A stretch of 63,945 bases of DNA from Algoriphagus terrigena DSM 22685 (GCF_000429445.1 NZ_AUBW01000028.1:1-63945); one strand, 5' to 3'. Positions 26,271-35,691 are shown, counted from the stretch's first letter. Translations and numbers: made by a program. The notes: a model not told the origin generated them from the letters alone.

Positions 26271-28064
26271 TTATTTTTTCCTGTTGGTGTCTGCGGCTTT
26301 CATCGCATCCTCCAGTTTTTGCTGAAACTTGGACTTCTTCTTGTTAACGTTTTTAACCTTGCTTTCATCTACTTTCGCGCGGATTTTTGAATCGTCCACA
26401 AAGAGCTTGATGAGCGATTGCTGTCCGAATGTCACCACGTTGGACACCAAATAGTAGAAGCTTAGACCAGCCGGATAGGAGTTCAAGATGAACATGAACA
26501 TCACCGGCATGATGTAGCCGAGGTTTTTCATCGGGCCTGTCACGGTCGTCATCTGATTGTTGAAGTGCGTGATTCCGATTTGAGACACGGTCATCAGCAA
26601 CGTGAACAAGCTGACGTGAGATCCATAGAACGGAATCGTAAACGGCAACTTGATAAACTCATCGTAGGTGGAAAGATCGTTTGCCCAAAGGAATGATTCC
26701 TGACGGAGCTCGACAGCATTTGGGAAAAAGAAGAACATCGCAAACAGAAACGGCATCTGAAGCAGCAGGGGAAGGCAACCCGATATCGGACTTACGCCTA
26801 ATTGCGAGAAGAGCTTCATCTGCTCCTGCTGCATCTTGGTCGCGTCATCGCCGTATTTCTCTTTCAGCTCATCAATCTCAGGCTTGATTACCCGCATCTT
26901 GGCCATCCCGATGTAGGACTTGTAGGTCAGCGGAGACAGCGCCAGCTTGATCATCAATACGATCAGGATAATGATGACGCCGTAGTTGCTGAAATACTTC
27001 TCGAGGAATGAGAACAAGTGAACGACGATGTACTTGTTGACCCAGCTGACGAAAAAGTAGCCCATGTCGACGTTTTTTTCGAAGCCATCAGTGACTGTTT
27101 TCAGCGTTTTGTATTTGTCTGGGCCGAAGTAGAAGCTGACGTCGGCCTTCCCATTTTCCATGGGAATAGCAAAAGCAGCAGTCATCGATCTGACCACCGA
27201 GGAATCGTTCGCCGGAGTGGTTTGTGCCAGACTTACATTTTGGAACAGTGAATCTGCTATGATACCTGCGGTGAAGAAGCGCTGGCTAAAGCCAACCCAT
27301 TTAACCGGTTCAGCAATTTGCTCTTCTTCAGGATCATTGCCGGCGCCCAGATTTTCGTAGGATTCTGAGGCGAGGTAATAGTTGAGTTGGGTCTGTCTTC
27401 TGGATTCGTTGAGGTCTTTTTCCTGGGCCTTGATCTGGTCATCCCAGGTAAAGTTGAGTGCGTCTCCTGTGAAAAATCCCTGAAAGCGATCAATTGCCAA
27501 TCCTTTTTTCACCACATAGCTCCCGTCTTCGAGGGAAAACGTCTGAACAATCTGTCCCGATTCCGCGCTGGCAGTAAGGGTCAATACCTGCGTATTCACT
27601 CCTTCGGATGCTACCTCAGTCAGTTTAGGGCTAAAGTAGAGCTCGGACATGTTTACATTTCCCTTGGTGCTTTCCAGCGAGAAATTCATGATGGAACTTT
27701 GCTCATCCAGCAAGGCCAGGGGCTGTTGATCCCAGCTTTTATACTCTTTGAGGATTACCTTCTTGATAGCTGCACCTTTGGTAGAGAGGGTGACGATGAT
27801 CTTGTCGTTTTCCAGGACCACATCCTCTTCGACACCCGCGGTAAGAGGGGCAATCACACCATATCTTGAAGTACGCTGAGCGTCTATCAAACTGTCAGGG
27901 AGAGTTTCTGCAAGGGATTCCTGGACGTTTTCCGAAACTTGTGCTTCGGTCTGAGGAAGGGTCTCTTCTACAGCTGGGATTTCCGGGCTGCTCGCAAAAA
28001 AGAGCGAGTAGACCAGGATGACCGCAGCAAAGAGTATCAAACCAGTTGCTTGATTTTTATCCAT
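26271..28064 (-). CDS. yidC: Membrane protein insertase YidC
   Basis: YidC inserts proteins into the inner membrane with or without SecYEG. The 597-residue protein starts with a membrane helix (about 5-24), then a large periplasmic domain with ILKEYKSWDQQPLALLDE, then the C-terminal insertase core with the SPLTYKSYIGMAKMRVIKPEI segment and GCLPLLLQMPFLFAMFFFF, and ends with a Lys-rich tail. It is followed 45 bases downstream of pyrG. Confidence 0.96.
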   Translation of the reverse strand: MDKNQATGLILFAAVILVYSLFFASSPEIPAVEETLPQTEAQVSENVQESLAETLPDSLIDAQRTSRYGVIAPLTAGVEEDVVLENDKIIVTLSTKGAAIKKVILKEYKSWDQQPLALLDEQSSIMNFSLESTKGNVNMSELYFSPKLTEVASEGVNTQVLTLTASAESGQIVQTFSLEDGSYVVKKGLAIDRFQGFFTGDALNFTWDDQIKAQEKDLNESRRQTQLNYYLASESYENLGAGNDPEEEQIAEPVKWVGFSQRFFTAGIIADSLFQNVSLAQTTPANDSSVVRSMTAAFAIPMENGKADVSFYFGPDKYKTLKTVTDGFEKNVDMGYFFVSWVNKYIVVHLFSFLEKYFSNYGVIIILIVLMIKLALSPLTYKSYIGMAKMRVIKPEIDELKEKYGDDATKMQQEQMKLFSQLGVSPISGCLPLLLQMPFLFAMFFFFPNAVELRQESFLWANDLSTYDEFIKLPFTIPFYGSHVSLFTLLMTVSQIGITHFNNQMTTVTGPMKNLGYIMPVMFMFILNSYPAGLSFYYLVSNVVTFGQQSLIKLFVDDSKIRAKVDESKVKNVNKKKSKFQQKLEDAMKAADTNRKK

Positions 28065-28109
28065 AGGTGTTTTTTTCCTAGCTAAGTAGCTTAGCGCAAT
28101 TCAATTACT

Positions 28110-29726
28110 TTACTTTTTTTTGTTGTCGATCGCTGCTTGGATGAACTTGACAAACAGCGGCTGGGGATTCAAGGCGGTGCTTTTGTACTCTGGGTGGAAT
28201 TGTACGCCGACAAACCAAGGGTGGTTTTTCAGCTCCATGATTTCCACCAGTCCGGTATCGGGGTTTTTGCCGGTGGCAATCAATCCTGCATCTTCCACTT
28301 GCTTGAGATACTCGTTGTTAAACTCATATCTGTGGCGGTGACGCTCCTGGATTTTAGTTCTTCCGTAGGCATGTGCGGCCTTGCTTCCTTTTTTGAGGTC
28401 GCAAGCATACGAACCCAATCGCATAGTTCCGCCCATTTGGACAATTTTCTTTTGGTTCTCCATCAGGCCGATGACGGGATGAACTGTCTTCGGATCCATT
28501 TCAGTGGAGTTTGCGGTCTCGAGATGGAGTACGTTTCTGGCAAATTCGATGACCGCAACCTGCATTCCGAGGCAGATTCCGAAGAAAGGGATCTTGTTTT
28601 CCCTCGCGTATCTGACGGTTTCGATCTTGCCTTCAAATCCTCTCTCTCCAAATCCTGGTGCTACCAAGATGCCATCGAGTTCGTTGAGTTTGGATTCAAA
28701 GTTGTCCATGTGAATTTCCTCCGAAGAGATGAGTTTCAGGTGGACCTTGCATTCCACCGCAGCACCCGCGTGGGTAAATGACTCGATGATAGACTTATAG
28801 GAATCTGGCAGAGAGACGTACTTGCCAATGAGGCCTATTGTGACTTCCTGAGTTGGATTTTTAAGCTTGCCCAAGAAATCTTTCCAGTTCTCGAGGTCGG
28901 TGTTTGATTTGGAGGTGAGCTTCAGTTTGGTCATCACCCGCTCATCCAGCTTCTCCTTTTTCATCAACAGCGGCACGTCATAGATGGATTCTGCGTCCAT
29001 TGCTTCGATCACGTTGTTGAGTTGGACGTTGCAGAAGAGCGCGAGCTTTTTCTTGACGTCCGCTGGCAGATGATGCTCGGTACGGCACACGAGGATGTCA
29101 GGCTGGATCCCCGCTTCCAGCAGTTGCTTCACCGAGTGCTGGGTCGGTTTGGTTTTCAATTCCTTGGCAGCACTCAGATATGGGATTAGTGTCAAATGGA
29201 TCACTAAGAAATTGCTCGGACCCAAATCCCAACGTGCCTGGCGCACTGCCTCGATAAACGGTAGAGATTCGATATCTCCGACGCATCCGCCTATTTCGGT
29301 GATGACGACATCGTACTTGCCTTCCTCACCGAGTTTGTAAAAGTTGGTTTTGATCTCGTCGGTAATGTGCGGAATCACCTGTACAGTTTTCCCAAGAAAC
29401 TCACCCTTGCGCTCTTTGGTGATCACGTTGTTGTAAATCCTGCCGGTGGTGATGTTGTTGCTCTGAGACGTGGTGACATTCAAAAATCGCTCGTAATGTC
29501 CCAGATCCAAGTCTGTTTCGGCACCATCATCTGTCACGTAGCACTCGCCGTGTTCGTAGGGATTGAGTGTTCCCGGGTCAATGTTGAGGTAGGGATCGAA
29601 CTTTTGGATCGTTACGGAAAACCCTCTGGCGAGCAGCAGCCTGCCCAATGAAGCAGCGATGATGCCTTTTCCGAGGGATGAGGTAACGCCTCCGGTGATG
29701 AAAATGTACTTGGTGGATGAGCCCAT
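28110..29726 (-). CDS. pyrG: CTP synthase
   Basis: The enzyme aminates UTP to CTP using glutamine. The ATG at 29726 gives MGSSTKYIFITGGVTSSLGKG, the standard N-terminus; a frame from 29771 adds 15 unlikely residues. The ammonia ligase domain is followed by a class I glutamine amidotransferase domain with the nucleophile Cys in FFGICLGMQ and the His-Glu in VGVQFHPEY. 538 residues is typical. Confidence 0.97.
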   Translation of the reverse strand: MGSSTKYIFITGGVTSSLGKGIIAASLGRLLLARGFSVTIQKFDPYLNIDPGTLNPYEHGECYVTDDGAETDLDLGHYERFLNVTTSQSNNITTGRIYNNVITKERKGEFLGKTVQVIPHITDEIKTNFYKLGEEGKYDVVITEIGGCVGDIESLPFIEAVRQARWDLGPSNFLVIHLTLIPYLSAAKELKTKPTQHSVKQLLEAGIQPDILVCRTEHHLPADVKKKLALFCNVQLNNVIEAMDAESIYDVPLLMKKEKLDERVMTKLKLTSKSNTDLENWKDFLGKLKNPTQEVTIGLIGKYVSLPDSYKSIIESFTHAGAAVECKVHLKLISSEEIHMDNFESKLNELDGILVAPGFGERGFEGKIETVRYARENKIPFFGICLGMQVAVIEFARNVLHLETANSTEMDPKTVHPVIGLMENQKKIVQMGGTMRLGSYACDLKKGSKAAHAYGRTKIQERHRHRYEFNNEYLKQVEDAGLIATGKNPDTGLVEIMELKNHPWFVGVQFHPEYKSTALNPQPLFVKFIQAAIDNKKK

Positions 29727-30051
29727 AAGAATGGATACGGATGATTTTGATTGGAATCTTATGGGGCTCAAAATTAGGGAAATTTCCTGACTTGGCTTTC
29801 GTTATGCGATTTCATTTTTGAGCAAACTCTGACTTTTGACAGGGCAAGTGAATTTCGGGGAGAAAAGTAAATAGCGACAATATCTGTCAATTGTGTTTTT
29901 GAGTGTTCTGGCTTGCCTACTTTAGCATGGTGATATCAAATGACTTATACGAGTAATAGAATGCAGTTCGGGATTGCACTACGGTTGAAACACCAGCATG
30001 GATTCTCCCATGTCTGAAACATAGACACTAACCACATTAAATAAGATAAGC
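29727..30051. other. Divergent intergenic region between pyrG and a hypothetical gene
   Basis: These 325 bases must contain the promoters for pyrG (minus) and the gene at 30052 (plus). I see no riboswitch, repeat or terminator. Confidence 0.5.
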
Positions 30052-30825
30052 ATGAACTTAAGAAACAAAAGTATCGTATTGGTCGATCAACTGATGGACC
30101 CAAACTCCGAAACCTTAACGATTCTAAAATCTGAAAAAAGTAAAACTGTATTGTTGGATCCTGTCAAATTGTTTTCCGAATCAGATTGGACTCGATTTGA
30201 AAAAGACGTTGATGTGATCAATAAGATCTACTCGCGGGTTTTTGAAGAAGTGGTCATAGCTAATAAAAAGCTGGTGTGTTTTTGGCCTCTTTCGGAGCAG
30301 TTTGGAAGTGATTGGTTTGACTTGACCTCTTTGTGTAAGATCAATAATTACGAACTTGAAGTTTATAAAGGTGAATTTTTTGAAACGGATAATTATGGGC
30401 TCAATTCAGAGATACTCCATGCATGGAAGCGATTTGTTTTTTTTCTAATTGAGTCGTTGTTGGAGGATGTTGAGTTAAATGAAGAGCTCGAAGAGATTGC
30501 TACACTTACCTCTGGTAGGGAAGCTATTGTTTTATTCAAGATGGAGCAAGAGGGGAAGACACGCTACACATTTGCTCTTAATTCTGAATCACTCGAATTT
30601 ACTTCGACCGGGGAGCTGACCCGTGTGAGACATGACAGTTGGGAAAGATCGTTTGAGTCTTTTCGCGAGATGCTGGTGGGATTGTCGCGTAGCAAAGACT
30701 TGACGGACTATCAAACAACCTTTGTTGATCCAACGTTAGAAAAAGCTTATTTCAATATTCTGGCACGGGAATTCAAGACAAGAAATCTAATTGAGTCGTG
30801 GATATTGACCTATTCTTTAAACTAG
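30052..30825 (+). CDS. Hypothetical protein, 257 residues
   Basis: No family is recognised. The protein is acidic and soluble with no signal peptide, and ends ESWILTYSLN. The gene is more AT-rich than its core neighbours. It could be an accessory gene inserted between pyrG and the ECF locus; the downstream gene has a transposase-like DNA-binding domain but no transposase is present. Accepted as real on the basis of frame length and protein-like composition. Confidence 0.65.
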   Translation: MNLRNKSIVLVDQLMDPNSETLTILKSEKSKTVLLDPVKLFSESDWTRFEKDVDVINKIYSRVFEEVVIANKKLVCFWPLSEQFGSDWFDLTSLCKINNYELEVYKGEFFETDNYGLNSEILHAWKRFVFFLIESLLEDVELNEELEEIATLTSGREAIVLFKMEQEGKTRYTFALNSESLEFTSTGELTRVRHDSWERSFESFREMLVGLSRSKDLTDYQTTFVDPTLEKAYFNILAREFKTRNLIESWILTYSLN

Positions 30826-30946
30826 AAAATGAAATAGCCAAGGATTCGGAAATTATTTTGTGAATAATTATTAAACATATTAATGAGATTGAAATCTATT
30901 TATATATTGCAGAGATTTTTATTTACACAAACAAATTTCCACAGAA

Positions 30947-31351
30947 ATGAGAGAACTAATCAAAGAAGCTATTGCTGATCTAAAGAGAACGGACGGCTTC
31001 ATCTATGTAACTGCAGACGGAAAAAAAATTGACCTTCATGAGGCAGCCGCTAGAGGAATTGCAGTAACTCCTGTAAATCCAAAAGACGAGGTGATCAAGA
31101 AACTCGAAGGAGCTGGTTTGTTTTTGACAGATGGAAAATTTGTCAACGAATTGAACGATCTTATTGCAGCACTGAGCGGTGGTTCTTCATCCAAGGGTGC
31201 CGGTAAAAGGAGATCTTTTACAGACTCTGAAAAAAGCAAAATAGTAGAAGAGTGGCAAAAAGTAGAAGCTGCCGGTAAAAAGACAAAAGCAGCTTTCGCT
31301 AGAGAAATTGGTGTTGGCTATCAGACCTTTATTAACTGGCTGAAGAGCTAA
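30947..31351 (+). CDS. Small protein with a C-terminal helix-turn-helix
   Basis: The 134-residue product has two parts joined by a GGSSSKGAGK linker near residues 85-94. The N-terminal half (VTADGKKIDLHEAAARGIAV) is unknown. The C-terminal half, RRSFTDSEKSKIVEEWQKVE then KTKAAFAREIGVGYQTFINWL, resembles transposase-type helix-turn-helix domains. It may be a domesticated DNA-binding protein. A strong terminator follows. Confidence 0.72.
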   Translation: MRELIKEAIADLKRTDGFIYVTADGKKIDLHEAAARGIAVTPVNPKDEVIKKLEGAGLFLTDGKFVNELNDLIAALSGGSSSKGAGKRRSFTDSEKSKIVEEWQKVEAAGKKTKAAFAREIGVGYQTFINWLKS

Positions 31352-31372
31352 TTAATCTAAAAGTGACTAAAC

Positions 31373-31402
31373 AAAAAAGGCAGCCGATTGGCTGCCTTTT
31401 TT
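31373..31402. terminator. Bidirectional terminator
   Basis: GGCAGCC (31379-31385) pairs with GGCTGCC (31390-31396), with six A before and six T after. It separates the convergent genes ending at 31351 and 31405. Confidence 0.9.
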
Positions 31403-31404
31403 GT

Positions 31405-31821
31405 TTACAGTTCCGCCTGTTTGTTTCGAAGTGTATTGACGATCAATAAGAAGCCCATTATAGAAAACGCAGCAATTCCCAGCAGAAGGTTTGGACTCAA
31501 ATCGGGGCTTGGAAGTGCAAGATTGTTTAACGGAAGATTAAACGCCGGAAGTTTTAGCTTTGGAAGCTTGTCGAATAGAGAGCTGTCTGTTGCTTGTGCG
31601 GGTACGAAAAACGCACTCCAGACAAAGATTGACGTGATGAATCCGAGAATGATCTTCCATCCCAGGGGAGAAATGACAGGGCTGTAGACGTCCTTTGCCT
31701 GCGGAAGGGCTTCGATTTTTTTCAAAACTGACAGATGGAACTGATCGCCTGGAGTGTCGGTCCCGGCTTCGGATATCCATCTTTTCATCGGATCGAGCGC
31801 CTTGCTTTCTTCGTTTTTCAT
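31405..31821 (-). CDS. Two-helix membrane protein cotranscribed with an ECF sigma factor (possible anti-sigma)
   Basis: A soluble N-terminal part of about 45 residues, a membrane helix near 52-71, a Pro/Leu-rich periplasmic stretch (KLPKLKLPAFNLPLN) and a second helix near 110-130. It overlaps the end of the sigma factor gene by 4 bases, the usual place of an anti-sigma factor. It lacks a zinc-binding anti-sigma motif, so the role is inferred from context only. Confidence 0.75.
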   Translation of the reverse strand: MKNEESKALDPMKRWISEAGTDTPGDQFHLSVLKKIEALPQAKDVYSPVISPLGWKIILGFITSIFVWSAFFVPAQATDSSLFDKLPKLKLPAFNLPLNNLALPSPDLSPNLLLGIAAFSIMGFLLIVNTLRNKQAEL

Positions 31822-32393
31822 AACAGTCCGATTAATTCTTTGTTACCTAATTTTTTCAGATTATTCTCCAGATGCTTTCTCCCCCTGAAAAGCTGGACTT
31901 TAACGTTGGATTCGGAGCTGCCGGTGATCGCGGCAATTTCTTTGATCGACTGATCCTCGTGATAAAACAAAGTCAACGCCGCAGCTTCGGCCGGGTTGAG
32001 CATTTCGATTCCTTTTTTTACCAACGCTGCCCGCTCTTCCCGATGCAATATCTCCAACCCATCCAGAAAATCCGCTGGCTCCTCCGGGTTTTCGACGATA
32101 TCCTCCACCAGGGAAAAGTGCCTTTTGGTTTTTCTTAGCCTTCCAAGGCACTCATTGTACACGACTCGATACATCCAGGTGGTGAATTTGGATTTCCCTT
32201 CAAACCCGGATAGCGACTGATAGACCTTTACAAAGGTGTCCTGCGCCGCTTCCTCGGCTTCTTCCTGATTTTTCAGCATACGCAAAGCCAAGGTATAGAC
32301 GAGACGTTGGTGCTTTTGAACCAATGTTCCAAAAGCCTGCATGTCGCCCGCGCGGGTTAGCTTGATGTAATGAGTGTCTTCCAGGAATTGCAT
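31818..32393 (-). CDS. ECF-type RNA polymerase sigma factor
   Basis: The 191-residue protein has sigma region 2 (EEAEEAAQDTFVKVYQSL, then KFTTWMYRVVYNECLGR) and region 4 with a helix-turn-helix (YHEDQSIKEIAAITGSSES, then NVKVQLFRGRKHL). It would direct RNA polymerase to a small set of promoters. A promoter-like element just upstream is matched in mirror image before the divergent gene at 32507, which suggests autoregulation. Confidence 0.95.
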   Translation of the reverse strand: MQFLEDTHYIKLTRAGDMQAFGTLVQKHQRLVYTLALRMLKNQEEAEEAAQDTFVKVYQSLSGFEGKSKFTTWMYRVVYNECLGRLRKTKRHFSLVEDIVENPEEPADFLDGLEILHREERAALVKKGIEMLNPAEAAALTLFYHEDQSIKEIAAITGSSESNVKVQLFRGRKHLENNLKKLGNKELIGLL

Positions 32394-32403
32394 TCGGAGT
32401 TTA

Positions 32404-32431
32404 GATGCAGGTAGCGTTACAGAAGTTACAA
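32404..32431 (-). promoter_or_regulatory. Putative ECF promoter of the sigma factor gene
   Basis: On the minus strand, TTGTAAC (32431-32425), 13 bases, then CCTGCATC (32411-32404). The same pair with the same 13-base spacing occurs on the plus strand at 32452-32479. It ends 10 bases before the sigma factor ATG. Confidence 0.55.
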
Positions 32432-32451
32432 TTTATTTTTTCAAAAGATTT

Positions 32452-32479
32452 TTGTAACCTTTCTCTCTGACCCTGCATC
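32452..32479 (+). promoter_or_regulatory. Putative ECF promoter of the divergent membrane protein gene
   Basis: TTGTAAC (32452-32458), 13 bases, CCTGCATC (32472-32479), a mirror copy of the element before the sigma factor gene. It ends 27 bases before the ATG at 32507. Confidence 0.55.
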
Positions 32480-32506
32480 CAAAGGACAAACAAAAATAAG
32501 ATCCTC

Positions 32507-32842
32507 ATGCAATCACAAATCTTAATTCCACTAATTATCTTCTCCGCCATTTTTGGAGTATTCTATGTGTTCTTAACTACCCGCAACAAAGAGCGCCTTG
32601 CGCTCATCGAAAAGGGTGCCGACGCCTCTCTTTTTAACACCGGGAGAAAAGGAGGATTTGGCCTTGTTGTCCTCAATTTAGCTTTGTTGGCCATCGGTAT
32701 AGGTCTTGGAGTTTTGGCAGGTGCCGGCTTGGCTCAGTCGGGAATGAACGAAGATGTGTCCTTTCCTGCCTGCATTTTCATCTTTGGCGGTTTGGGATTG
32801 CTTACCAGCTTTTTCGTCAGCAGAAAATTGGAAAAAGAGTAA
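32507..32842 (+). CDS. DUF6249-like small membrane protein
   Basis: The 111-residue product has three predicted membrane helices (about 5-22, 48-70, 83-101) and a KERLALIEKGADASLF segment after the first one, typical of DUF6249-like proteins found beside ECF sigma factors in Bacteroidota. It is divergent from the sigma gene and shares its promoter-like element, so it is a likely regulon member. Function unknown. Confidence 0.82.
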   Translation: MQSQILIPLIIFSAIFGVFYVFLTTRNKERLALIEKGADASLFNTGRKGGFGLVVLNLALLAIGIGLGVLAGAGLAQSGMNEDVSFPACIFIFGGLGLLTSFFVSRKLEKE

Positions 32843-32869
32843 GTTAAAGCGCCTTTCCATTGAAATCTG

Positions 32870-32897
32870 CCTCCCCGATTCCCGGGGAGGTTTTTTT
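32870..32897 (+). terminator. Intrinsic terminator after the DUF6249-like gene
   Basis: CCTCCCCG (32870-32877) pairs with CGGGGAGG (32883-32890), followed by seven T. Confidence 0.92.
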
Positions 32898-32917
32898 GTG
32901 TTTTGGATTTTAGCCGT

Positions 32918-33436
32918 GTGGGACGGGATAATCTGCTTATTTTTACACCAAAATTTGAGATTTTGGATCAGAAAGCAATCGTAAAGACGCTCCGGGACAA
33001 GGGAGAAGTGACTATCAAAGAGGGGAACGGCAAAACCCTCACGCTTTTGAAGATGGACTCGTGGAAGCCGGAGATGGGGACCGACTGGATTGTCCTCTTA
33101 TTTGACCTGTTTCAGATCCGCGCCATCTGTGTGCCTTTTTCTGAGGTGTCTTTGGATATCGTGGAGTTTGGGAGCAAGCCGACGATTTTTCACAGTCCGG
33201 TGAATTCCGTGATCAAAAACTGTCCCAGCGAAAAGGGAAATGTTCAGTTTTCGCTGATAAGAGAGCCCAACTGGAACAAACTGTTATTCGCGATTTCCCA
33301 GCCGATTCTTTCCAAAGTTGAATCCAAAACGGAACCGGCGGATTTTGAAACTGAGCTGTATTTCCCTCTTTTGGGGCCATCAACCAAAGAAATGTTTTTG
33401 GGCCCCGAGGGCGATGTCAAAATTATCAACCGATGA
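32918..33436 (+). CDS. Hypothetical protein, about 172 residues
   Basis: A soluble alpha/beta protein without recognised family; the segment LLIFTPKFEILDQKAIVKTL is the most protein-like start region. The start is uncertain: TTG at 32903 lies almost on the T run of the terminator, so GTG at 32918 is used. Its stop overlaps the next ATG (ATGA), suggesting coupling to the nucleotidyltransferase gene, but this does not define a function. Confidence 0.7.
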   Translation: MGRDNLLIFTPKFEILDQKAIVKTLRDKGEVTIKEGNGKTLTLLKMDSWKPEMGTDWIVLLFDLFQIRAICVPFSEVSLDIVEFGSKPTIFHSPVNSVIKNCPSEKGNVQFSLIREPNWNKLLFAISQPILSKVESKTEPADFETELYFPLLGPSTKEMFLGPEGDVKIINR

Positions 33437-34881
33437 ATTTTAAATCACGGCTAGACGAGCATTACATATTTGAAAAAGTGGCGGCGGCAGGTTCACGCTT
33501 GGGCATTGACACCTATGTGGTGGGCGGATTTGTCCGTGATCTGATCCTAGGCCGACCGAGCAAAGACATCGATATCACCTGTGTGGGCAGTGGAATCAGT
33601 CTGGCGCAGGAAGTTGCCAAGTCTTTTGATACGCATGTACCGCTTTCGGTTTTTAAGAACTTTGGCACAGCCATGCTCAAGCTGGACGATGGCGAGTTGG
33701 AGTTTGTCGGGGCCAGAAGAGAGTCCTACCGATTGGAATCCAGAAAACCCATCGTCGAAGACGGGACGCTGGAGGAAGATCTGGAGCGGCGCGATTTCAC
33801 CATTAATGCGATGGCTATCTCTCTCAACGGGAAAGACTATGGGGAACTCATTGACCCCTTCGACGGGATCGGAGACATCAAGCGGAAGCTTATTAAAACG
33901 CCCCTCGAACCGGGAATCACCTTTTCAGACGATCCGCTTAGGATGATGCGCGCGGTCAGATTTGCATCCCAGTTGAACTTTGATATTGATGCGGATACTT
34001 TTTTTGCCCTAGCGGAAAACGCGCCAAGGCTACAGATCATATCTGCCGAACGGATCATCGACGAACTCAACAAAATCATCGCAACTCCAAAGCCATCTTA
34101 CGGGTTTAAGTTGCTTTTCGCTTCCAAATTGCTTCACGAGTTTTTTCCTGAAATGGTCGAGCTCCAGGGCGTAGATTCCGTGGATGACAAGTCTCACAAG
34201 GATAACTTCTACCACACACTTCAGGTGTTGGACAATGTCTGCCCTTTCACAGACAACCTTTGGCTTCGCTGGGCGGCGATCATGCATGACATTGCCAAGC
34301 CGGCGACCAAGCGTTTTAATCCCAAGGTGGGTTGGACGTTTCACGGACATGAGGATCGGGGTGCCCGGATGACGCCGACGATCTTCAGGCGCTTGAAGCT
34401 GCCGATGGATGAGCGGATGAAATATGTGCAGAAACTCGTGAGGCTACACTTACGCCCGATCGCGTTGGTGAAGGAAGAGGTGACCGACTCGGCGCTGCGA
34501 AGGCTGCTCTTCGACGCTGGAGATGATATCGACGATCTGATGAAGCTTTGCCGGGCTGACATCACTTCCAAAAACGACAAGAAAGTCAAGCGCTACCTCG
34601 AAAACTTCGCCAGAGTAGAGGAGAAGTTGAAAGAAGTGGAAGGGAAAGACCAGATCCGGAACTTTCAGCCACCGGTAAGCGGCGAGGAAATCATGGGAAT
34701 CTTCGGACTTTCGCCCTCTAAAATCATCGGGGAAATCAAGGAAGAAATAAAAGAAGCTATATTGGAGGGGAAAATTCAAAACAATCCAGAAGCTGCCCGA
34801 AAACTGATGTTTGACATCGCCCGTGACAAAGGCCTTGCTCCTGTCGATCACAATTCAAATCACCAAGAAAACAACGATTAA
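33433..34881 (+). CDS. CCA tRNA nucleotidyltransferase / poly(A) polymerase family protein with HD domain
   Basis: The class II nucleotidyltransferase core is visible: VVGGFVRDLILGRPSKDIDITC (catalytic Asp pair in DIDI), FGTAMLKL, RRDFTINAMAI, and DDPLRMMRAVRFASQL. A C-terminal HD-type domain follows (MHDIAKPATKRF, FHGHEDRGARM). The likely role is adding or repairing the CCA end of tRNAs, important here because the tRNA-Gln gene does not encode CCA. 482 residues fits Bacteroidota homologues. Confidence 0.93.
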   Translation: MNFKSRLDEHYIFEKVAAAGSRLGIDTYVVGGFVRDLILGRPSKDIDITCVGSGISLAQEVAKSFDTHVPLSVFKNFGTAMLKLDDGELEFVGARRESYRLESRKPIVEDGTLEEDLERRDFTINAMAISLNGKDYGELIDPFDGIGDIKRKLIKTPLEPGITFSDDPLRMMRAVRFASQLNFDIDADTFFALAENAPRLQIISAERIIDELNKIIATPKPSYGFKLLFASKLLHEFFPEMVELQGVDSVDDKSHKDNFYHTLQVLDNVCPFTDNLWLRWAAIMHDIAKPATKRFNPKVGWTFHGHEDRGARMTPTIFRRLKLPMDERMKYVQKLVRLHLRPIALVKEEVTDSALRRLLFDAGDDIDDLMKLCRADITSKNDKKVKRYLENFARVEEKLKEVEGKDQIRNFQPPVSGEEIMGIFGLSPSKIIGEIKEEIKEAILEGKIQNNPEAARKLMFDIARDKGLAPVDHNSNHQENND

Positions 34882-34884
34882 ACA

Positions 34885-35592
34885 ATGAAGCGCACATTCC
34901 TACTGCTGCTACTGGCCTTCTGTGCCGGAAATCTCGCTGCCCAAACGGCAAATGACTCCCTCCCCAAACTGGATCCAAAGCTGAAAGCGACGCTCAATGC
35001 GACCGATCAGGCTGCCTACCAAATCGCCATGGCCTACAGCGATCCTTCGATAGCGAAGGCGAAACTGTTTGACCTGATGGTGCGAAATCCGGATGATGTC
35101 CGCTATCGTGAGGCGCTGGCCAATCTATACTTCGATGCCCAGCAGTATCCATCTGCAGCTTTGGTTTCGATGGATCTTCTGCAAATCAACGACAAGAATG
35201 TCGCTGCGCTGGAGATTGCAGCTTATTCCTTGGAGCAATTGGGAGCTTTGGATCGCGCATTGCCGCATTTCGAAAGCCTCTATCTTTTGACCGGGGATAA
35301 TTTCAGCCTTTACAAATCTGGCTTTATCCAATATAACTTGAAGCGATATGATGAAGCTATGAACTCCGTGACGATGCTGGTGAAAAATGCAAAGGCGGAT
35401 GAGAAAATCGGCTTCCCAAAATCCCAGACGGAGACTCAACAGATCAGTATGAAAGCTGCTGCGTTGAATCTAAAAGGTCTGATCTATCTGGACCAAAACT
35501 CGAAGGCCGAGGCAAAGACGGCCTTTACCGAGGCGATAGCCTTGGATCCTGCCTTTGATCAGGCCAAAGAAAACCTGACGAAGACCAATTGA
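34885..35592 (+). CDS. Periplasmic TPR protein
   Basis: A signal peptide (residues 1-19, ending LAAQ) is followed by helical repeats of the TPR type, for example AALEIAAYSLEQLGALDRALPHFESLYLL and ALNLKGLIYLDQNSKAEAKTAFTEAIALDP. The protein probably mediates protein contacts in the periplasm; partners are unknown. It starts 3 bases after the nucleotidyltransferase stop, so they likely share a transcript, and ends in a terminator. Confidence 0.85.
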   Translation: MKRTFLLLLLAFCAGNLAAQTANDSLPKLDPKLKATLNATDQAAYQIAMAYSDPSIAKAKLFDLMVRNPDDVRYREALANLYFDAQQYPSAALVSMDLLQINDKNVAALEIAAYSLEQLGALDRALPHFESLYLLTGDNFSLYKSGFIQYNLKRYDEAMNSVTMLVKNAKADEKIGFPKSQTETQQISMKAAALNLKGLIYLDQNSKAEAKTAFTEAIALDPAFDQAKENLTKTN

Positions 35593-35621
35593 TCAGTAGC
35601 TGAAAAGTTTACGAATATCAG

Positions 35622-35647
35622 AACCGGCCTTGTGCCGGTTTTTTTTT
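35622..35647 (+). terminator. Intrinsic terminator after the TPR gene
   Basis: AACCGGC (35622-35628) pairs with GCCGGTT (35634-35640), followed by seven more T. Confidence 0.9.
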
Positions 35648-35691
35648 GCTGTCACACAGTCCTCGACGGCATCCCGAAGCTGCCCTACATG

